Numbered from the stretch's first letter, positions 55,795-64,000 are shown. The stretch is DNA of 64,000 nucleotides from an uncultured Brachyspira sp. (GCF_910588665.1 NZ_CAJUPR010000010.1:24935-88934); one strand, 5' to 3'. Notes: a model not told the origin generated them from the sequence alone. Translations and numbers: made by a program.

Positions 55795-56099
55795 TTACAA
55801 CAATTTTTCTACCTCATCTATGCTCAAGCCTGTATTATCACTAATTATTTTTATATCTATTCCTGCTTTTTTTAAATTCCTAGCTATAGATATTTGCTGT
55901 TCTTTTTTACATTCTTCTATTCCTAATTCTCTTTATAATTAAACGGTGTAAGAATTTTAATGTCTCTAAAAGTTTTCATACCAGAGTCAGGAATTGTTGA
56001 ATTAATAAAATCCAGCAATATTGCCTCACTCCATTTATCAGAAAAAAGATATCCGACAAAATAGTCATTCAAAAAACTAAAATCTTTATTACTTCTCAT
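55795..56099 (-). pseudogene. Rpn-family (PD-(D/E)XK) nuclease remnant
   Basis: An internally deleted remnant. From ATG 56099 the frame reads MRSNKDFSFLNDYFVGYLF, then ILLDFINSTIPDSGMKTFRD and ILTPFNYKEN, the N-terminus of Rpn-type recombination-promoting nuclease/putative transposase proteins, and stops at 55925. In the next frame GIEECKKEQQISIARNLKKA, GIDIKIISDNTGLSIDEVEK and LL follow, ending at 55797: the typical C-terminal tail of the same family. The catalytic middle (about 150-200 residues in intact members) is missing. Too short for a nuclease, so non-functional. Confidence 0.75.
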
Positions 56100-56150
56100 A
56101 ATTCAATTTACAGAAAAATATTCAATACCTACTATTAACACTGCTTATAA

Positions 56151-57686
56151 TTAAGCACTTCTCTTAGAACCTGACATATAAAGACCTAATTCATTTATAG
56201 TCAAATCTTTATTAATCAAATCAGCCACTATTTCGCCCTCATATATAACAAGTATCCTATCACTTAAATTCATTACCTCATCAAGCTCCAAAGAAACAAG
56301 CAGAACCGCCTTCCCGATGTCTCTCTGTCTTATTAATTCTTTATGTATATATTCTATAGCTCCGACATCTAAACCTCTGGTAGGCTGAACCGCTATAAGC
56401 AGGTCTGGATTTCTGTCTATCTCCCTAGCTATGATTATTTTCTGCTGATTGCCTCCCGACATACTTCTTGCGGCAGTTTTAGAGCCTTCCGCACTTCTTA
56501 TATCAAACCTTTTTATTAATTCATTGGCATAACTTTCTATTTCTTTAAACTTTAAAAATCCGTTCTTTTGAAATCTTTCCGTAAAGTATGTCTGAAGTAT
56601 GGTATTTTCGGCTAAAGTATAATCAAGAACAAGTCCATATTTATGCCTGTCCTCTGGAATATGACCTATACCGCTTAATGTTTTATTTCTTATCGATAAA
56701 TCAGTAATGTCTTTTCCATTTAAAGTAATGGTTCCGCCTTGCATATCTATTAAGCCTGTAAGCGCATATATAAGCTCGCTTTGACCGTTTCCGTCAATAC
56801 CTGCAATGCATACTATCTCGCCTGCATGAACATCAAAAGAAACATTTTTTACAACATTTTTTTCACTTTTATTATGGAGAGATTTAACATTTAAATCTTT
56901 TACGGAAAGTATTATATCTTTAGGCTCAGCATCAGTTTTTTCAGCAATTAAAGAAACCTTCCTTCCAACCATCATTTCAGACATCTCTTCTTTAGAAACG
57001 CTTTTAACATCAATTGTGCCTATATATTTTCCCTTGCGCAGAACAGAACATCTGTCAGCCACCTCTTTAATCTCATTTAATTTATGCGTAATAAACAGTA
57101 TAGACTTGCCATCTTTTACTAAAGATTTCATTATTTTCATAAGCTCTTCAATTTCATTAGGAGTAAGCACCGCTGTAGGCTCATCAAAAATAAGTATATT
57201 ATTATTTCTATAAAGCATTTTCAAAATTTCAACTCTCTGCTGCATACCTACAGTTAAATCGCTTATAAGCGCATCGGGATAAATTTCAAGCCCGTAAATT
57301 CTGCTTAGCTCCATTATATTATTTCTTGCATCGTCAATCTGAAGCATACCATGTTTAACGGTTTCAACTCCAAGCATAATATTTTCTAAAGCTGTAAAAT
57401 TATGCACCAGCTTAAAATGCTGATGCACCATACCGATACCAAGTTCATTTGCTGTATTAGGGTTATAAATATTCACTTCCCTTCCATTAACTTTAACAAT
57501 ACCCTCTTCCTGCTTATAAAGTCCGAAAAGCACGCTCATTAAAGTTGACTTTCCTGCTCCGTTTTCTCCAAGCAAGGCATGTATTTCGCCTTTTTTTAAT
57601 TGTATAGTGATATTATCATTGGCTGTTATTCCCTTAAAGCATTTAGTAATATTAAGCATTTCAACAACATACTGAGGACTTTCCAT
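56151..57686 (-). CDS. Nucleoside ABC transporter double ATP-binding protein (NupO/RbsA-like)
   Basis: A 511-residue protein with two ABC cassettes. The first has Walker A GENGAGKST near 42-50, signature DLTVGMQQRVEILKML, and Walker B ILIFDEPTAVLTP; the second has the degenerate Walker A GIDGNGQSE, signature SMSGGNQQKIIIARE and LIAVQPTRGLDVGA, as usual for this family. It powers the two permeases encoded downstream and follows the BmpA genes by 150 bases with a terminator hairpin between. The family imports nucleosides, purines or sugars; the Bmp receptors favour nucleosides. Confidence 0.93.
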   Translation of the reverse strand: MESPQYVVEMLNITKCFKGITANDNITIQLKKGEIHALLGENGAGKSTLMSVLFGLYKQEEGIVKVNGREVNIYNPNTANELGIGMVHQHFKLVHNFTALENIMLGVETVKHGMLQIDDARNNIMELSRIYGLEIYPDALISDLTVGMQQRVEILKMLYRNNNILIFDEPTAVLTPNEIEELMKIMKSLVKDGKSILFITHKLNEIKEVADRCSVLRKGKYIGTIDVKSVSKEEMSEMMVGRKVSLIAEKTDAEPKDIILSVKDLNVKSLHNKSEKNVVKNVSFDVHAGEIVCIAGIDGNGQSELIYALTGLIDMQGGTITLNGKDITDLSIRNKTLSGIGHIPEDRHKYGLVLDYTLAENTILQTYFTERFQKNGFLKFKEIESYANELIKRFDIRSAEGSKTAARSMSGGNQQKIIIAREIDRNPDLLIAVQPTRGLDVGAIEYIHKELIRQRDIGKAVLLVSLELDEVMNLSDRILVIYEGEIVADLINKDLTINELGLYMSGSKRSA

Positions 57687-57792
57687 TAATACTCCCTATT
57701 TTATTAATTTATTAGTATTCTATTAATTCCATTTTATAGCTTTGAATTATTATATAATTAAATGATTTTTAAACATCAAATATTTATAAAAA

Positions 57793-57825
57793 AGAGATAC
57801 CGAATATAACATATGCGGTATCTCT
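57793..57825 (-). terminator. Rho-independent terminator after the second bmpA gene
   Basis: On the minus strand AGAGATACCG pairs perfectly with CGGTATCTCT over a 13-base loop, then TTTTTT. It lies 12 bases after the bmpA stop and before the ABC ATPase, suggesting that receptor transcripts are more abundant than downstream ones. Confidence 0.8.
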
Positions 57826-57836
57826 AATTATATTTA

Positions 57837-58913
57837 TTACTGTATAAGATTGACTCTAACCGCATCTAAAGATAATTGATTGACATCTTTAACATCTTTA
57901 TCAGTAAGAACAGCAACTTCTCCGTACGCCAATTTTTTATATATCATATCATACTCACTTTGAGTAAATTTTTTAAACTTTGATGTATTCATGGGAAGAC
58001 CTATGCCATTAACTTTAGCATCAAGTATAACTGATTGGCCGCCCGGAAATTGATTTTTATAGAAATTGTCCGCAGCATTATAAACAGAATCTACAAGCAT
58101 TTTCATGGCAGAAGTAATAACAGTTTCCGATTCTGCGCTTTGATCTATATCAACGCCTATAACCCAAGCATTATTCTGCTCAGCAGCACTCATAACAGAG
58201 TTTCCAGCTCCTCCTGCAGGTGCAAATATTACCTGTACTCCGCTTTGATACCAAGAAGTAGCAAGCGTTTGATTTTCAGGAGTTGCATTAAAGTTTCCTA
58301 TATAAGTATAATTAACTTTAACGCTTCCCTGCGGCATATTCATCTCTTTAGCCGCATAATCAGCACCCTGTACAAATCCGTATCCGAATCTTATAACAGC
58401 TGGTACAGCCATACCTGCCATAACGCCTAAATTGGTATATCCTTCTTTTACTATTGAATATCCAGCCAAAAAACCAGCCTCTTCTTCTGCATAAAGTACG
58501 GAATAAACATTTTTTTCTATTCTAAAATCTGTATATGTACCGTCCTGAGGAATTCCGTCTATAAGTACGAAATTAACATCAGGGTGAGTATACTGAGATT
58601 TATATACTGCAAGCTCAAACAAAAAACCGGGAGTTACCACTAATTTAGCGCCAGCTGCAACAGCCAAATCTATAGCGTCAATATATGCATCCGTAGTTTT
58701 CTGCGAAGGCTGATAATATTTATGAGATATACCCTTTTCCTTAGCATACTTCATCAAGCCTTCCCAAGAACCTTGATTGAAAGATCTGTCGTCTATAGTA
58801 CCCACATCTGTAATCAATGCAAGTTCATATCCTCTCGATTTATTGCTTCCGCCGCAGGAAATAATTAAAACAGAAACTGCAAAGATTATTATTAAAGTGA
58901 GAAACCTTTTCAT
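57837..58913 (-). CDS. BmpA/PnrA-family nucleoside-binding lipoprotein (copy 1)
   Basis: Substrate-binding lipoprotein of the Bmp/PnrA family, whose best-known member is the purine nucleoside receptor of Treponema pallidum. Lipobox LIISC with C20 as lipidation site. Family marks: ALITDVGTIDDRSFNQGSWEG near 32-52, FVLIDGIPQDGTYTDFR near 116-132, EEAGFLAGYS near 145-154, QVIFAPAGGAGNSVM near 222-236 and GVDIDQSAESETVITSAMK near 250-268. Closely related to the gene immediately upstream, from which it is separated by 63 bases. Immediately downstream is a strong terminator. Confidence 0.92.
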   Translation of the reverse strand: MKRFLTLIIIFAVSVLIISCGGSNKSRGYELALITDVGTIDDRSFNQGSWEGLMKYAKEKGISHKYYQPSQKTTDAYIDAIDLAVAAGAKLVVTPGFLFELAVYKSQYTHPDVNFVLIDGIPQDGTYTDFRIEKNVYSVLYAEEEAGFLAGYSIVKEGYTNLGVMAGMAVPAVIRFGYGFVQGADYAAKEMNMPQGSVKVNYTYIGNFNATPENQTLATSWYQSGVQVIFAPAGGAGNSVMSAAEQNNAWVIGVDIDQSAESETVITSAMKMLVDSVYNAADNFYKNQFPGGQSVILDAKVNGIGLPMNTSKFKKFTQSEYDMIYKKLAYGEVAVLTDKDVKDVNQLSLDAVRVNLIQ

Positions 58914-58976
58914 ATTGCTATTCTCCTTTTTATGAAATATTTATCGCTTAATTTTATTAAAGCTTTAAATTAATAT

Positions 58977-60056
58977 TTATTTAATATAATCAACTTTTAT
59001 TCTATTTAAAGGAAGCTCTTCAGGCGTTTCGGCATCTGTATCCTTTAGCACTTTAATAGTTTTATTTACAAGCGTATTATATACTGCATTATAATCATCT
59101 TCTGTAAATACGGTAAATTTTGATGTTTTCATTGGAAGACCTATACCTTTTAATCTGGCATCTAATACAACGGTTTTTCCTCCGTTAAAAGTATCTTTAT
59201 AGTATGAAGAAACCGTATTATAAACAGACTGCCTTATCATTTTCATAGCTGAAGTAATAACTGTAAGAGATTCAAAGCTCTGATCAACATCAACACCTAT
59301 AACTAAGCCGTTATTATTTTCAGCAGCTCTAATAACGGCATTTCCAGCTCCTCCTGCAGGTGCAAATATTACCTGTACTCCGCTTTGATACCAAGAAGCA
59401 GCAAGCGTTTCATTTTCAAAAGTTGCATTAAAGTTTCCTGCATAAGTATATTTTATATTAACAGAATCTTTAGGCAGTTTTAATTCCTCAGCTGCATAAT
59501 CGGCACCCTGTACAAATCCGTATCCGAATCTTATAACAGGAGGAAGATCAACACCCCCTATAACTCCTAAATTGGTATATCCTTCCTTTACTATTGAATA
59601 CCCAGCCAAAAAACCCGCCTCTTCTTCGGCATAAAGAATTGCCATAGTGTTTGCTCCCGTTTTATAATCTGTATAAGTTCCATCCTGAGGTTCTCCGTCT
59701 ATCAGTATAAAATTAATATTAGTATAAATATACTGCGCTTTATACACTGCAGGCTCAAACATATATCCCGGAGTTACTATAAGCTTAGCGCCTCCTTTAA
59801 CTGCAATATCTATAGTATTTAGATAAGAATCTATATCTTTATCTGGAACCCTGTAATATTTATAGCTTATGCCGTAATTTTCAGCATAGTCTCTTACGCC
59901 TTCCCAAGAACCCTGATTAAAAGATTTATCATCTATGGGACCTAAATCTATTAATAAAGCTATATCAAATTCTTCGCCTGTATTTATGCCTTTGCTGCAG
60001 GAAAACACAACAATAGAAATTAATATTAAATTTAATAATAATATTTTTCTGCTCAT
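58977..60056 (-). CDS. BmpA/PnrA-family nucleoside-binding lipoprotein (copy 2)
   Basis: Second paralogue of 359 residues with lipobox VVFSC (C20). It has the same motifs in the same positions (LLIDLGPIDDKSFNQGSWEG, EEAGFLAGYS, QVIFAPAGGAGNAVI, GVDVDQSFESLTVITS), but the sugar- and base-contact loops differ modestly and the last 30 residues diverge. The nucleotide sequence is nearly identical to copy 1 in patches (for example 59341-59398 against 58201-58258), which suggests recent duplication or gene conversion. It starts 9 bases after the udp-like gene. Confidence 0.92.
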   Translation of the reverse strand: MSRKILLLNLILISIVVFSCSKGINTGEEFDIALLIDLGPIDDKSFNQGSWEGVRDYAENYGISYKYYRVPDKDIDSYLNTIDIAVKGGAKLIVTPGYMFEPAVYKAQYIYTNINFILIDGEPQDGTYTDYKTGANTMAILYAEEEAGFLAGYSIVKEGYTNLGVIGGVDLPPVIRFGYGFVQGADYAAEELKLPKDSVNIKYTYAGNFNATFENETLAASWYQSGVQVIFAPAGGAGNAVIRAAENNNGLVIGVDVDQSFESLTVITSAMKMIRQSVYNTVSSYYKDTFNGGKTVVLDARLKGIGLPMKTSKFTVFTEDDYNAVYNTLVNKTIKVLKDTDAETPEELPLNRIKVDYIK

Positions 60057-60065
60057 AATTTTATC

Positions 60066-60854
60066 CTAATTATTTTTATCTTTTTCTATTAAAATTTTAA
60101 CGGATTCTATAATTAAATCTATGGCTTCATCTCCCGTATAATCTTTACTGTCGTTAATATTATTTTTAACTCTCTCCTGATTATGAAGGACAAGCATTGC
60201 AGCTCCAGTTCTCACATTTTTAGCAGCGCCCACAGCAAAAAGCAATGCAGATTCCATCTCAGAAGCTAAACAGCCCGCCTTTATATAGCTGTCCCATTTG
60301 TATAAAAGTTCTTTATCTACCGCCATACTTTCAGGAGCATGCTGAGCATAAAAAGCATCTTTGCATTGAACAATTCCCGTATGAGTTCTTGTTTTTATCT
60401 TTTGGCTTCCTTTAATCATAGACTCTAATACATCTATATTCGGTATGCAGGGAAATTCTTTCGGTATATAATTATCCATTGTACCTCCTCCTTTAACGGC
60501 TCCTGTAACTATTACAATATCTCCCGGCAAAACTTCCATATTCATACCGCCGCATGTTCCTACCCGTAAAAAAGTATCAGCACCAATTTTTACAAGTTCT
60601 TCCAAAGCTATGGCTGTTGAAGGACCTCCTATACCATGCGAAACGGCAGAAACTTTTACTCCGTTTATATATCCTGTATATGTTGCATATTCTCTGTAAT
60701 CTGCAATTAATTTTGCATTATCAAACTTTTCAGCTATCTTTACGCATCTTTTAGGATCGCCAGGCATTATAACATATCTCCCGACATCGCCTTTTTTAAT
60801 TTTGAGATGATGAACTAAATTTTCATTTTTCTGATAATAGGCTTTAGGAAACAT
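60066..60854 (-). CDS. Uridine phosphorylase-like nucleoside phosphorylase (copy 1)
   Basis: Cytoplasmic phosphorylase splitting a nucleoside with phosphate into base and (deoxy)ribose 1-phosphate. The 262-residue protein has the NP-I family marks: YVIMPGDPKR near 27-36, GIGGPSTAIALEELVKIGADTF near 74-95, RVGTCGGMN near 96-104 and SEMESALLF near 195-203. The GxGGPS and RVGTCG phosphate loops are intact. Close to uridine phosphorylase but purine or thymidine specificity is possible. It starts 2 bases from the next copy's stop and is preceded by deoC, a logical partner for deoxynucleosides. Confidence 0.88.
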   Translation of the reverse strand: MFPKAYYQKNENLVHHLKIKKGDVGRYVIMPGDPKRCVKIAEKFDNAKLIADYREYATYTGYINGVKVSAVSHGIGGPSTAIALEELVKIGADTFLRVGTCGGMNMEVLPGDIVIVTGAVKGGGTMDNYIPKEFPCIPNIDVLESMIKGSQKIKTRTHTGIVQCKDAFYAQHAPESMAVDKELLYKWDSYIKAGCLASEMESALLFAVGAAKNVRTGAAMLVLHNQERVKNNINDSKDYTGDEAIDLIIESVKILIEKDKNN

Positions 60855-60856
60855 AT

Positions 60857-61678
60857 TTAATTATCTCTCTTGGTATTTTTATCTTTTTCATTTAATATCA
60901 CTATAGCTTCCAATGCGGTTAATATCATATTTTCTATATTGCCGCTGTATTCCAAATGCGTACCCATTCTCTCTATCATAGTATTTTCCACTATATGCAT
61001 TATTCCTCCTGCTCTGACCTTTCTTAAAGAAGCACATGCAAAAAGCGCTGCGCATTCCATCTCGGAGGCTATTGCTCCGCATAATGTATAGTATTTAAGA
61101 TTATTTTCAAATTTATCTCTGAAAAATGAGTTCTGAGGCTCAAGCTCTCCGTAAAAACAGTCTTTGCTGTGAACAACTCCTATATGATAATCGGCATTTA
61201 TTTTTTCCGCGGCATCTCTTAAAGCAAATACTACATTGATATCAGCTACAGCAGGATATTCAAAAGGTATATATTCTTTTGAAGTTCCTTCATCTTTTAC
61301 AGCAGCCTGCGCTATTGCTAAATGATTAGGTTTTACTTTAAGGCTAAGTCCGCCTGCAGTTCCTACTCTTATAAAAGTATCGGCTCCCGCTCTGATAAGC
61401 TCCTCCATAGCTATTGAAGCAGAAGGTCCTCCTATGCCCGTTGAAGTAACCGAAACATCAATTCCTTTATATTTTCCTGCTGCAGTAACATATTCTCTGT
61501 AATCAGCCTTTAATTCGGCATTATCCAAAAAACCTGCAATATACCCTACCCTTTTAGGATCTCCAGGAAGAAGAACATATCTTGCAGCATCTCCTTTTTT
61601 TAATTTTATATGATATTCAAGAATGCCTTTTTTAAAAGCATATTCATCATAAAAAGCTTTAGGATCTTTCGGTTCCAT
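60857..61678 (-). CDS. Uridine phosphorylase-like nucleoside phosphorylase (copy 2)
   Basis: A 273-residue paralogue of the downstream gene: YVLLPGDPKRVGYIAG near 31-46, STGIGGPSASIAMEELIRAGADT near 78-100, RVGTAGGLSLKVKP, and ASEMECAALFACASLRKV near 210-227. Its base-contacting region differs from copy 1, so the two may prefer different nucleosides (for example uridine and deoxyuridine or thymidine); this is an inference. It lies 4 bases after the deoC stop and 2 bases before copy 1, so the three genes are tightly packed and probably co-translated. Confidence 0.88.
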   Translation of the reverse strand: MEPKDPKAFYDEYAFKKGILEYHIKLKKGDAARYVLLPGDPKRVGYIAGFLDNAELKADYREYVTAAGKYKGIDVSVTSTGIGGPSASIAMEELIRAGADTFIRVGTAGGLSLKVKPNHLAIAQAAVKDEGTSKEYIPFEYPAVADINVVFALRDAAEKINADYHIGVVHSKDCFYGELEPQNSFFRDKFENNLKYYTLCGAIASEMECAALFACASLRKVRAGGIMHIVENTMIERMGTHLEYSGNIENMILTALEAIVILNEKDKNTKRDN

Positions 61679-61682
61679 AAAA

Positions 61683-62339
61683 TTACCTCAATTTATCAGC
61701 TTTTACTATGGCTATACCGCTGCTCGTTCCTATTCTGCTTGCTCCAGATTCAATCATTTTTAAAGCGTCCTCATAAGTTTTTATACCGCCTGAAGCTTTA
61801 ACTCCCATTTCATCTCCAACCGTTTCTCTCATAAGCTTTACATCATGCTCCAAAGCTCCTTTCAAGGAAAAGCCTGTTGAAGTTTTTACAAAATCGGCTC
61901 CGCATTCCTTAGCTATTTTGCATGCAAGTATTTTTTCTTTATCCGTAAGAAGACAGGTTTCTATAATTACTTTTAAAACACTTGCCCTGCAGGCATCTCT
62001 TACTTTTTTTATATCCCTTTCAAAAAGATCTATTTTACCGCTCTTTAAAAAACCAATATTTATAACCATATCTATTTCATCGGCTCCGCTGTCTACTGCA
62101 AATTTAGCTTCATAGGCCTTTGCTTCCTTCATCATAGCACCGAGAGGAAATCCCACAACGGAGCATATTTTTACATCCGAATGCAGAAGAAAATTATAAG
62201 CTGTATTTACATAAGCTGAATTAACGCATACCGAATAAAATCCGTACTCTTTTGCCTCTATGCATAAATTTCTTATATCATCTATCGAAGCTTCAGGCTT
62301 TAAAATAGTATGATCTATTAATTTACTGATATTGTTCAT
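61683..62339 (-). CDS. deoC: Deoxyribose-phosphate aldolase
   Basis: Cleaves 2-deoxyribose 5-phosphate to acetaldehyde and glyceraldehyde 3-phosphate, the last step of deoxynucleoside catabolism. The 218-residue protein has the class I aldolase marks: LIDHTILKPEA at 8-18, VVGFPLGAM near 61-69, DEIDMVINIG near 87-96 and the Schiff-base lysine K152 in DFVKTSTGFS. A C-terminal GVKASGGIKTYEDAL follows. It is first in the nucleoside locus with its own promoter and a GAGGT ribosome site. A phosphopentomutase, needed to convert deoxyribose 1-phosphate, is not seen nearby. Confidence 0.95.
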   Translation of the reverse strand: MNNISKLIDHTILKPEASIDDIRNLCIEAKEYGFYSVCVNSAYVNTAYNFLLHSDVKICSVVGFPLGAMMKEAKAYEAKFAVDSGADEIDMVINIGFLKSGKIDLFERDIKKVRDACRASVLKVIIETCLLTDKEKILACKIAKECGADFVKTSTGFSLKGALEHDVKLMRETVGDEMGVKASGGIKTYEDALKMIESGASRIGTSSGIAIVKADKLR

Positions 62340-62358
62340 TTTTGTACCTCTTTTTTAT

Positions 62359-62386
62359 ATGATATAAAATTTATTGCATTTGTCAA
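62359..62386 (-). promoter_or_regulatory. Promoter of the nucleoside locus
   Basis: On the minus strand TTGACA (62386-62381) and TATCAT (62364-62359) with 16-base spacing, 20 bases before the deoC ATG. Probably drives deoC, both phosphorylases and the bmpA genes up to the terminator at 57.8 kb. No operator for a nucleoside regulator was recognised. Confidence 0.65.
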
Positions 62387-62464
62387 ATTATTTTATAATA
62401 AATATATAAGATAAAATTATATAAACATAATCTGTTAAACAGAATTAAAAAATTAAATATCAAT

Positions 62465-64000
62465 TTAAGGAAGTTCTTTAACACTGAGCTCTTTTAAAAA
62501 ACTATTATGCTTTTGCTTGGCATTTTTTATATCAGTTTCTATATTATTAAGCTCTTCAATTACATAATCAATATTTATAATATCCTCTTCCTCAGATGTG
62601 TTTACATATCTTGAAATATTTAAATTATATCCGTTTCTTTCTATTTCCTCCATAGATACTCTGCGGGAATATTTTTTATCTTCCTCCTTTCTATACTGAT
62701 ATGTATCTACTATTTTATCAATATGTCTGTCTAAAAGTATATTCTGACGCTTTCCCTTTTCAAATTCGCCGCCTGCATTTATAATAAGCACATCATCAAA
62801 TTTTTTGCATTTTTTAAGCACCAATATGCATACAGGTATGCCCGTAAATGCAAAAAGATTGGAAGGCAGACCTATAACAGCGTCAATATTTCCGTCTTGC
62901 AAAAGCTTAGTTCTGATTTTTTCTTCAACTCCGCCTCTGAACAGTACGCCATGAGGGAGTATTATAGCCATAGTGCCGTCATTATCCAAAAAATGAAATC
63001 CATGAAGCAGAAATGCAAAATCCGCCGCAGACTTAGGGGCAAGTCCGTAATCTTTAAATCTGAAATCATTCTGCATTTCATCTTTAGGCTGCCATCTGTA
63101 GCTGAAAGGAGGATTTGCAACAACCGCCTCAAAGAGAATCTTTTTTGCAGGATTCATCTCATTTAAAATATTCCATTCATTTAATAATGAATCCCCATGA
63201 AAAATAGTAAACTCCGAATCTTTCAAATCATGAAGAAGCATATTCATTCTTGCAAGGTTATATGTAGTTATATTTTTCTCCTGTCCGTATATCTGACCTA
63301 TTGAGTGTTTTTCAAATTGTTTTCTTACATTAATAAGCAAAGATCCTGAACCGCAGGCAAAATCAAGAACATTTTTTATTTTGCTTTTCCTTCCTTTACT
63401 TGGATCCTGACAATCCAATACCACAATGCGCGAAAGAATAGTAGAAACAGGCTGAGGCGTATAAAACTCTCCAGCCTTTTTCCCAGAACCTGAAGCAAAT
63501 TGAGATATTAAATATTCATAAGCATCTCCCAAAAGATCCGTTTCATTAGAGAACTGGGAAAGTCCCTCTGAAATCTCAGTTATAATAGAGCATATAAGCT
63601 TATTTCTTTCGGCATAGCTTTTGCCTAGCTTATCGGAATCGAGATTTATTTCAGAAAATAATCCCTTAAATGTGCTTTCAAAAGATTCATTTTCAATATG
63701 ATTAAAACCGCTTCTTAATGTATTTAAAAGAGTTTCATTTTGAGTTTTTGCAAGTTCATTTATATTTCTCCATAAATATTCTGGCTTTATAACATAATGC
63801 ACTTTATTTCTTATTTCTTTTTCCAGTCTTTCCACATTATCTAAATTTTTAATATACCATAAAGAAAGAGGCTGAACCGTACCCGATAAAAGCATTTTAT
63901 TATGATTATCAATAAAGTCTTTTCTGGCTTTTTTTATTTTTTCTTTATCCTCTTCATCTTCATTTAATCCCAATTTTGATATAGGAGCAGATTTAAAATA
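62465..64000 (-). CDS. hsdM: Type I restriction-modification methyltransferase subunit HsdM (N-terminus cut by window edge)
   Basis: Adenine-N6 DNA methyltransferase of a type I restriction-modification system. The frame is open to base 64000, so the N-terminus lies outside; a TTG near 63973 is not needed as a start. Visible are the helical N-terminal domain, GEFYTPQPVSTILSRIV, the SAM motif FACGSGSLLINVR, and the catalytic NPPF in EAVVANPPFSYRW, then GIPVCILVLKK. The C-terminal 40 residues form the coiled coil that binds the specificity subunit. No hsdS or hsdR follows downstream before deoC, so partners would lie beyond the window upstream or be absent. Confidence 0.9.
   Translation of the reverse strand, partial: YFKSAPISKLGLNEDEEDKEKIKKARKDFIDNHNKMLLSGTVQPLSLWYIKNLDNVERLEKEIRNKVHYVIKPEYLWRNINELAKTQNETLLNTLRSGFNHIENESFESTFKGLFSEINLDSDKLGKSYAERNKLICSIITEISEGLSQFSNETDLLGDAYEYLISQFASGSGKKAGEFYTPQPVSTILSRIVVLDCQDPSKGRKSKIKNVLDFACGSGSLLINVRKQFEKHSIGQIYGQEKNITTYNLARMNMLLHDLKDSEFTIFHGDSLLNEWNILNEMNPAKKILFEAVVANPPFSYRWQPKDEMQNDFRFKDYGLAPKSAADFAFLLHGFHFLDNDGTMAIILPHGVLFRGGVEEKIRTKLLQDGNIDAVIGLPSNLFAFTGIPVCILVLKKCKKFDDVLIINAGGEFEKGKRQNILLDRHIDKIVDTYQYRKEEDKKYSRRVSMEEIERNGYNLNISRYVNTSEEEDIINIDYVIEELNNIETDIKNAKQKHNSFLKELSVKELP

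Noticed and set aside
1..64000. CRISPR array, integrase or complete insertion sequence
   Set aside because: No regularly spaced direct repeats, Cas genes, DDE transposase or tyrosine recombinase was found; the only mobile traces are the tape-measure and Rpn remnants and the small repeats.

Overview
This window is strongly AT-rich chromosomal DNA from a spirochaete, most likely a Brachyspira species (genus inferred, species not resolvable). The main clue is the V-type ATPase operon in spirochaetal order (E, DUF2764, A, B, D, I). Others are the anaerobic butyryl-CoA module, the Bmp/PnrA-type nucleoside transporter, rubrerythrin, and codon use rich in AAA, ATA and TTA. No rRNA, CRISPR array or intact mobile element was seen; there is one tRNA.

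Layout. 1-5.6 kb: V-ATPase operon (minus), with atpI cut by the window edge. 5.9-12.4 kb: a plus-strand six-gene acyl-CoA cluster (CoA-transferase, GntP-type permease, MaoC hydratase, butyryl-CoA dehydrogenase, EtfB, EtfA) closed by a terminator. 12.7-13.9 kb: hpt facing a uracil-DNA-glycosylase-superfamily gene. 14.0-18.2 kb: a minus-strand glycerol operon led by rubrerythrin (rbr-glpF-glpK-GlpA-like FAD oxidoreductase). 18.7-20.8 kb: a prophage scar holding the C-terminal part of a tail tape-measure protein and another gene end. 20.9-28.3 kb: peptide-binding lipoprotein, coaBC, a MacB/Lol-like ABC ATPase and FtsX permease, tRNA-Thr, and a NeuB-like synthase. 28.4-36.5 kb (minus): a lone RND pump, a giant double-DUF445 membrane protein and two unknown genes. 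36.7-39.7 kb: an ECF sigma / anti-sigma operon with a Spy/CpxP-like first gene, facing an RseP-type site-2 protease; an RpoE-like promoter lies in front of the operon. 40.1-43.1 kb: a CHAT-family caspase-like protease overlapping an AmiD-like lipoprotein amidase, then an RsmI-like methylase. 43.2-52.7 kb: a large DUF2723/TPR membrane protein, yebC, ruvC, a small exported-protein gene that appears frameshifted in a poly-A tract, a fruK/pfkB kinase and a double-domain glycosyltransferase. 52.8-62.3 kb (minus): a nucleoside uptake and catabolism locus (deoC, two uridine-phosphorylase-like genes, two tandem BmpA lipoproteins, ABC ATPase, two permeases) interrupted by an Rpn-type nuclease remnant and an SH3-like exported protein. 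62.5-64 kb: a type I restriction-modification HsdM, cut by the window edge.

How the genes work together. The acyl-CoA cluster can be read as a closed route importing (R)-3-hydroxybutyrate and reducing it to butyrate; this is an inference. The glycerol operon couples glycerol uptake and phosphorylation to a peroxide-detoxifying rubrerythrin. The sigma/anti-sigma/RseP neighbourhood has the parts of an envelope-stress circuit. The nucleoside locus imports nucleosides, phosphorolyses them and cleaves deoxyribose-5-phosphate. A dispersed AT-rich intergenic repeat containing TTTTTATTAGCA recurs in several gaps, once directly in front of the ruvC start codon.
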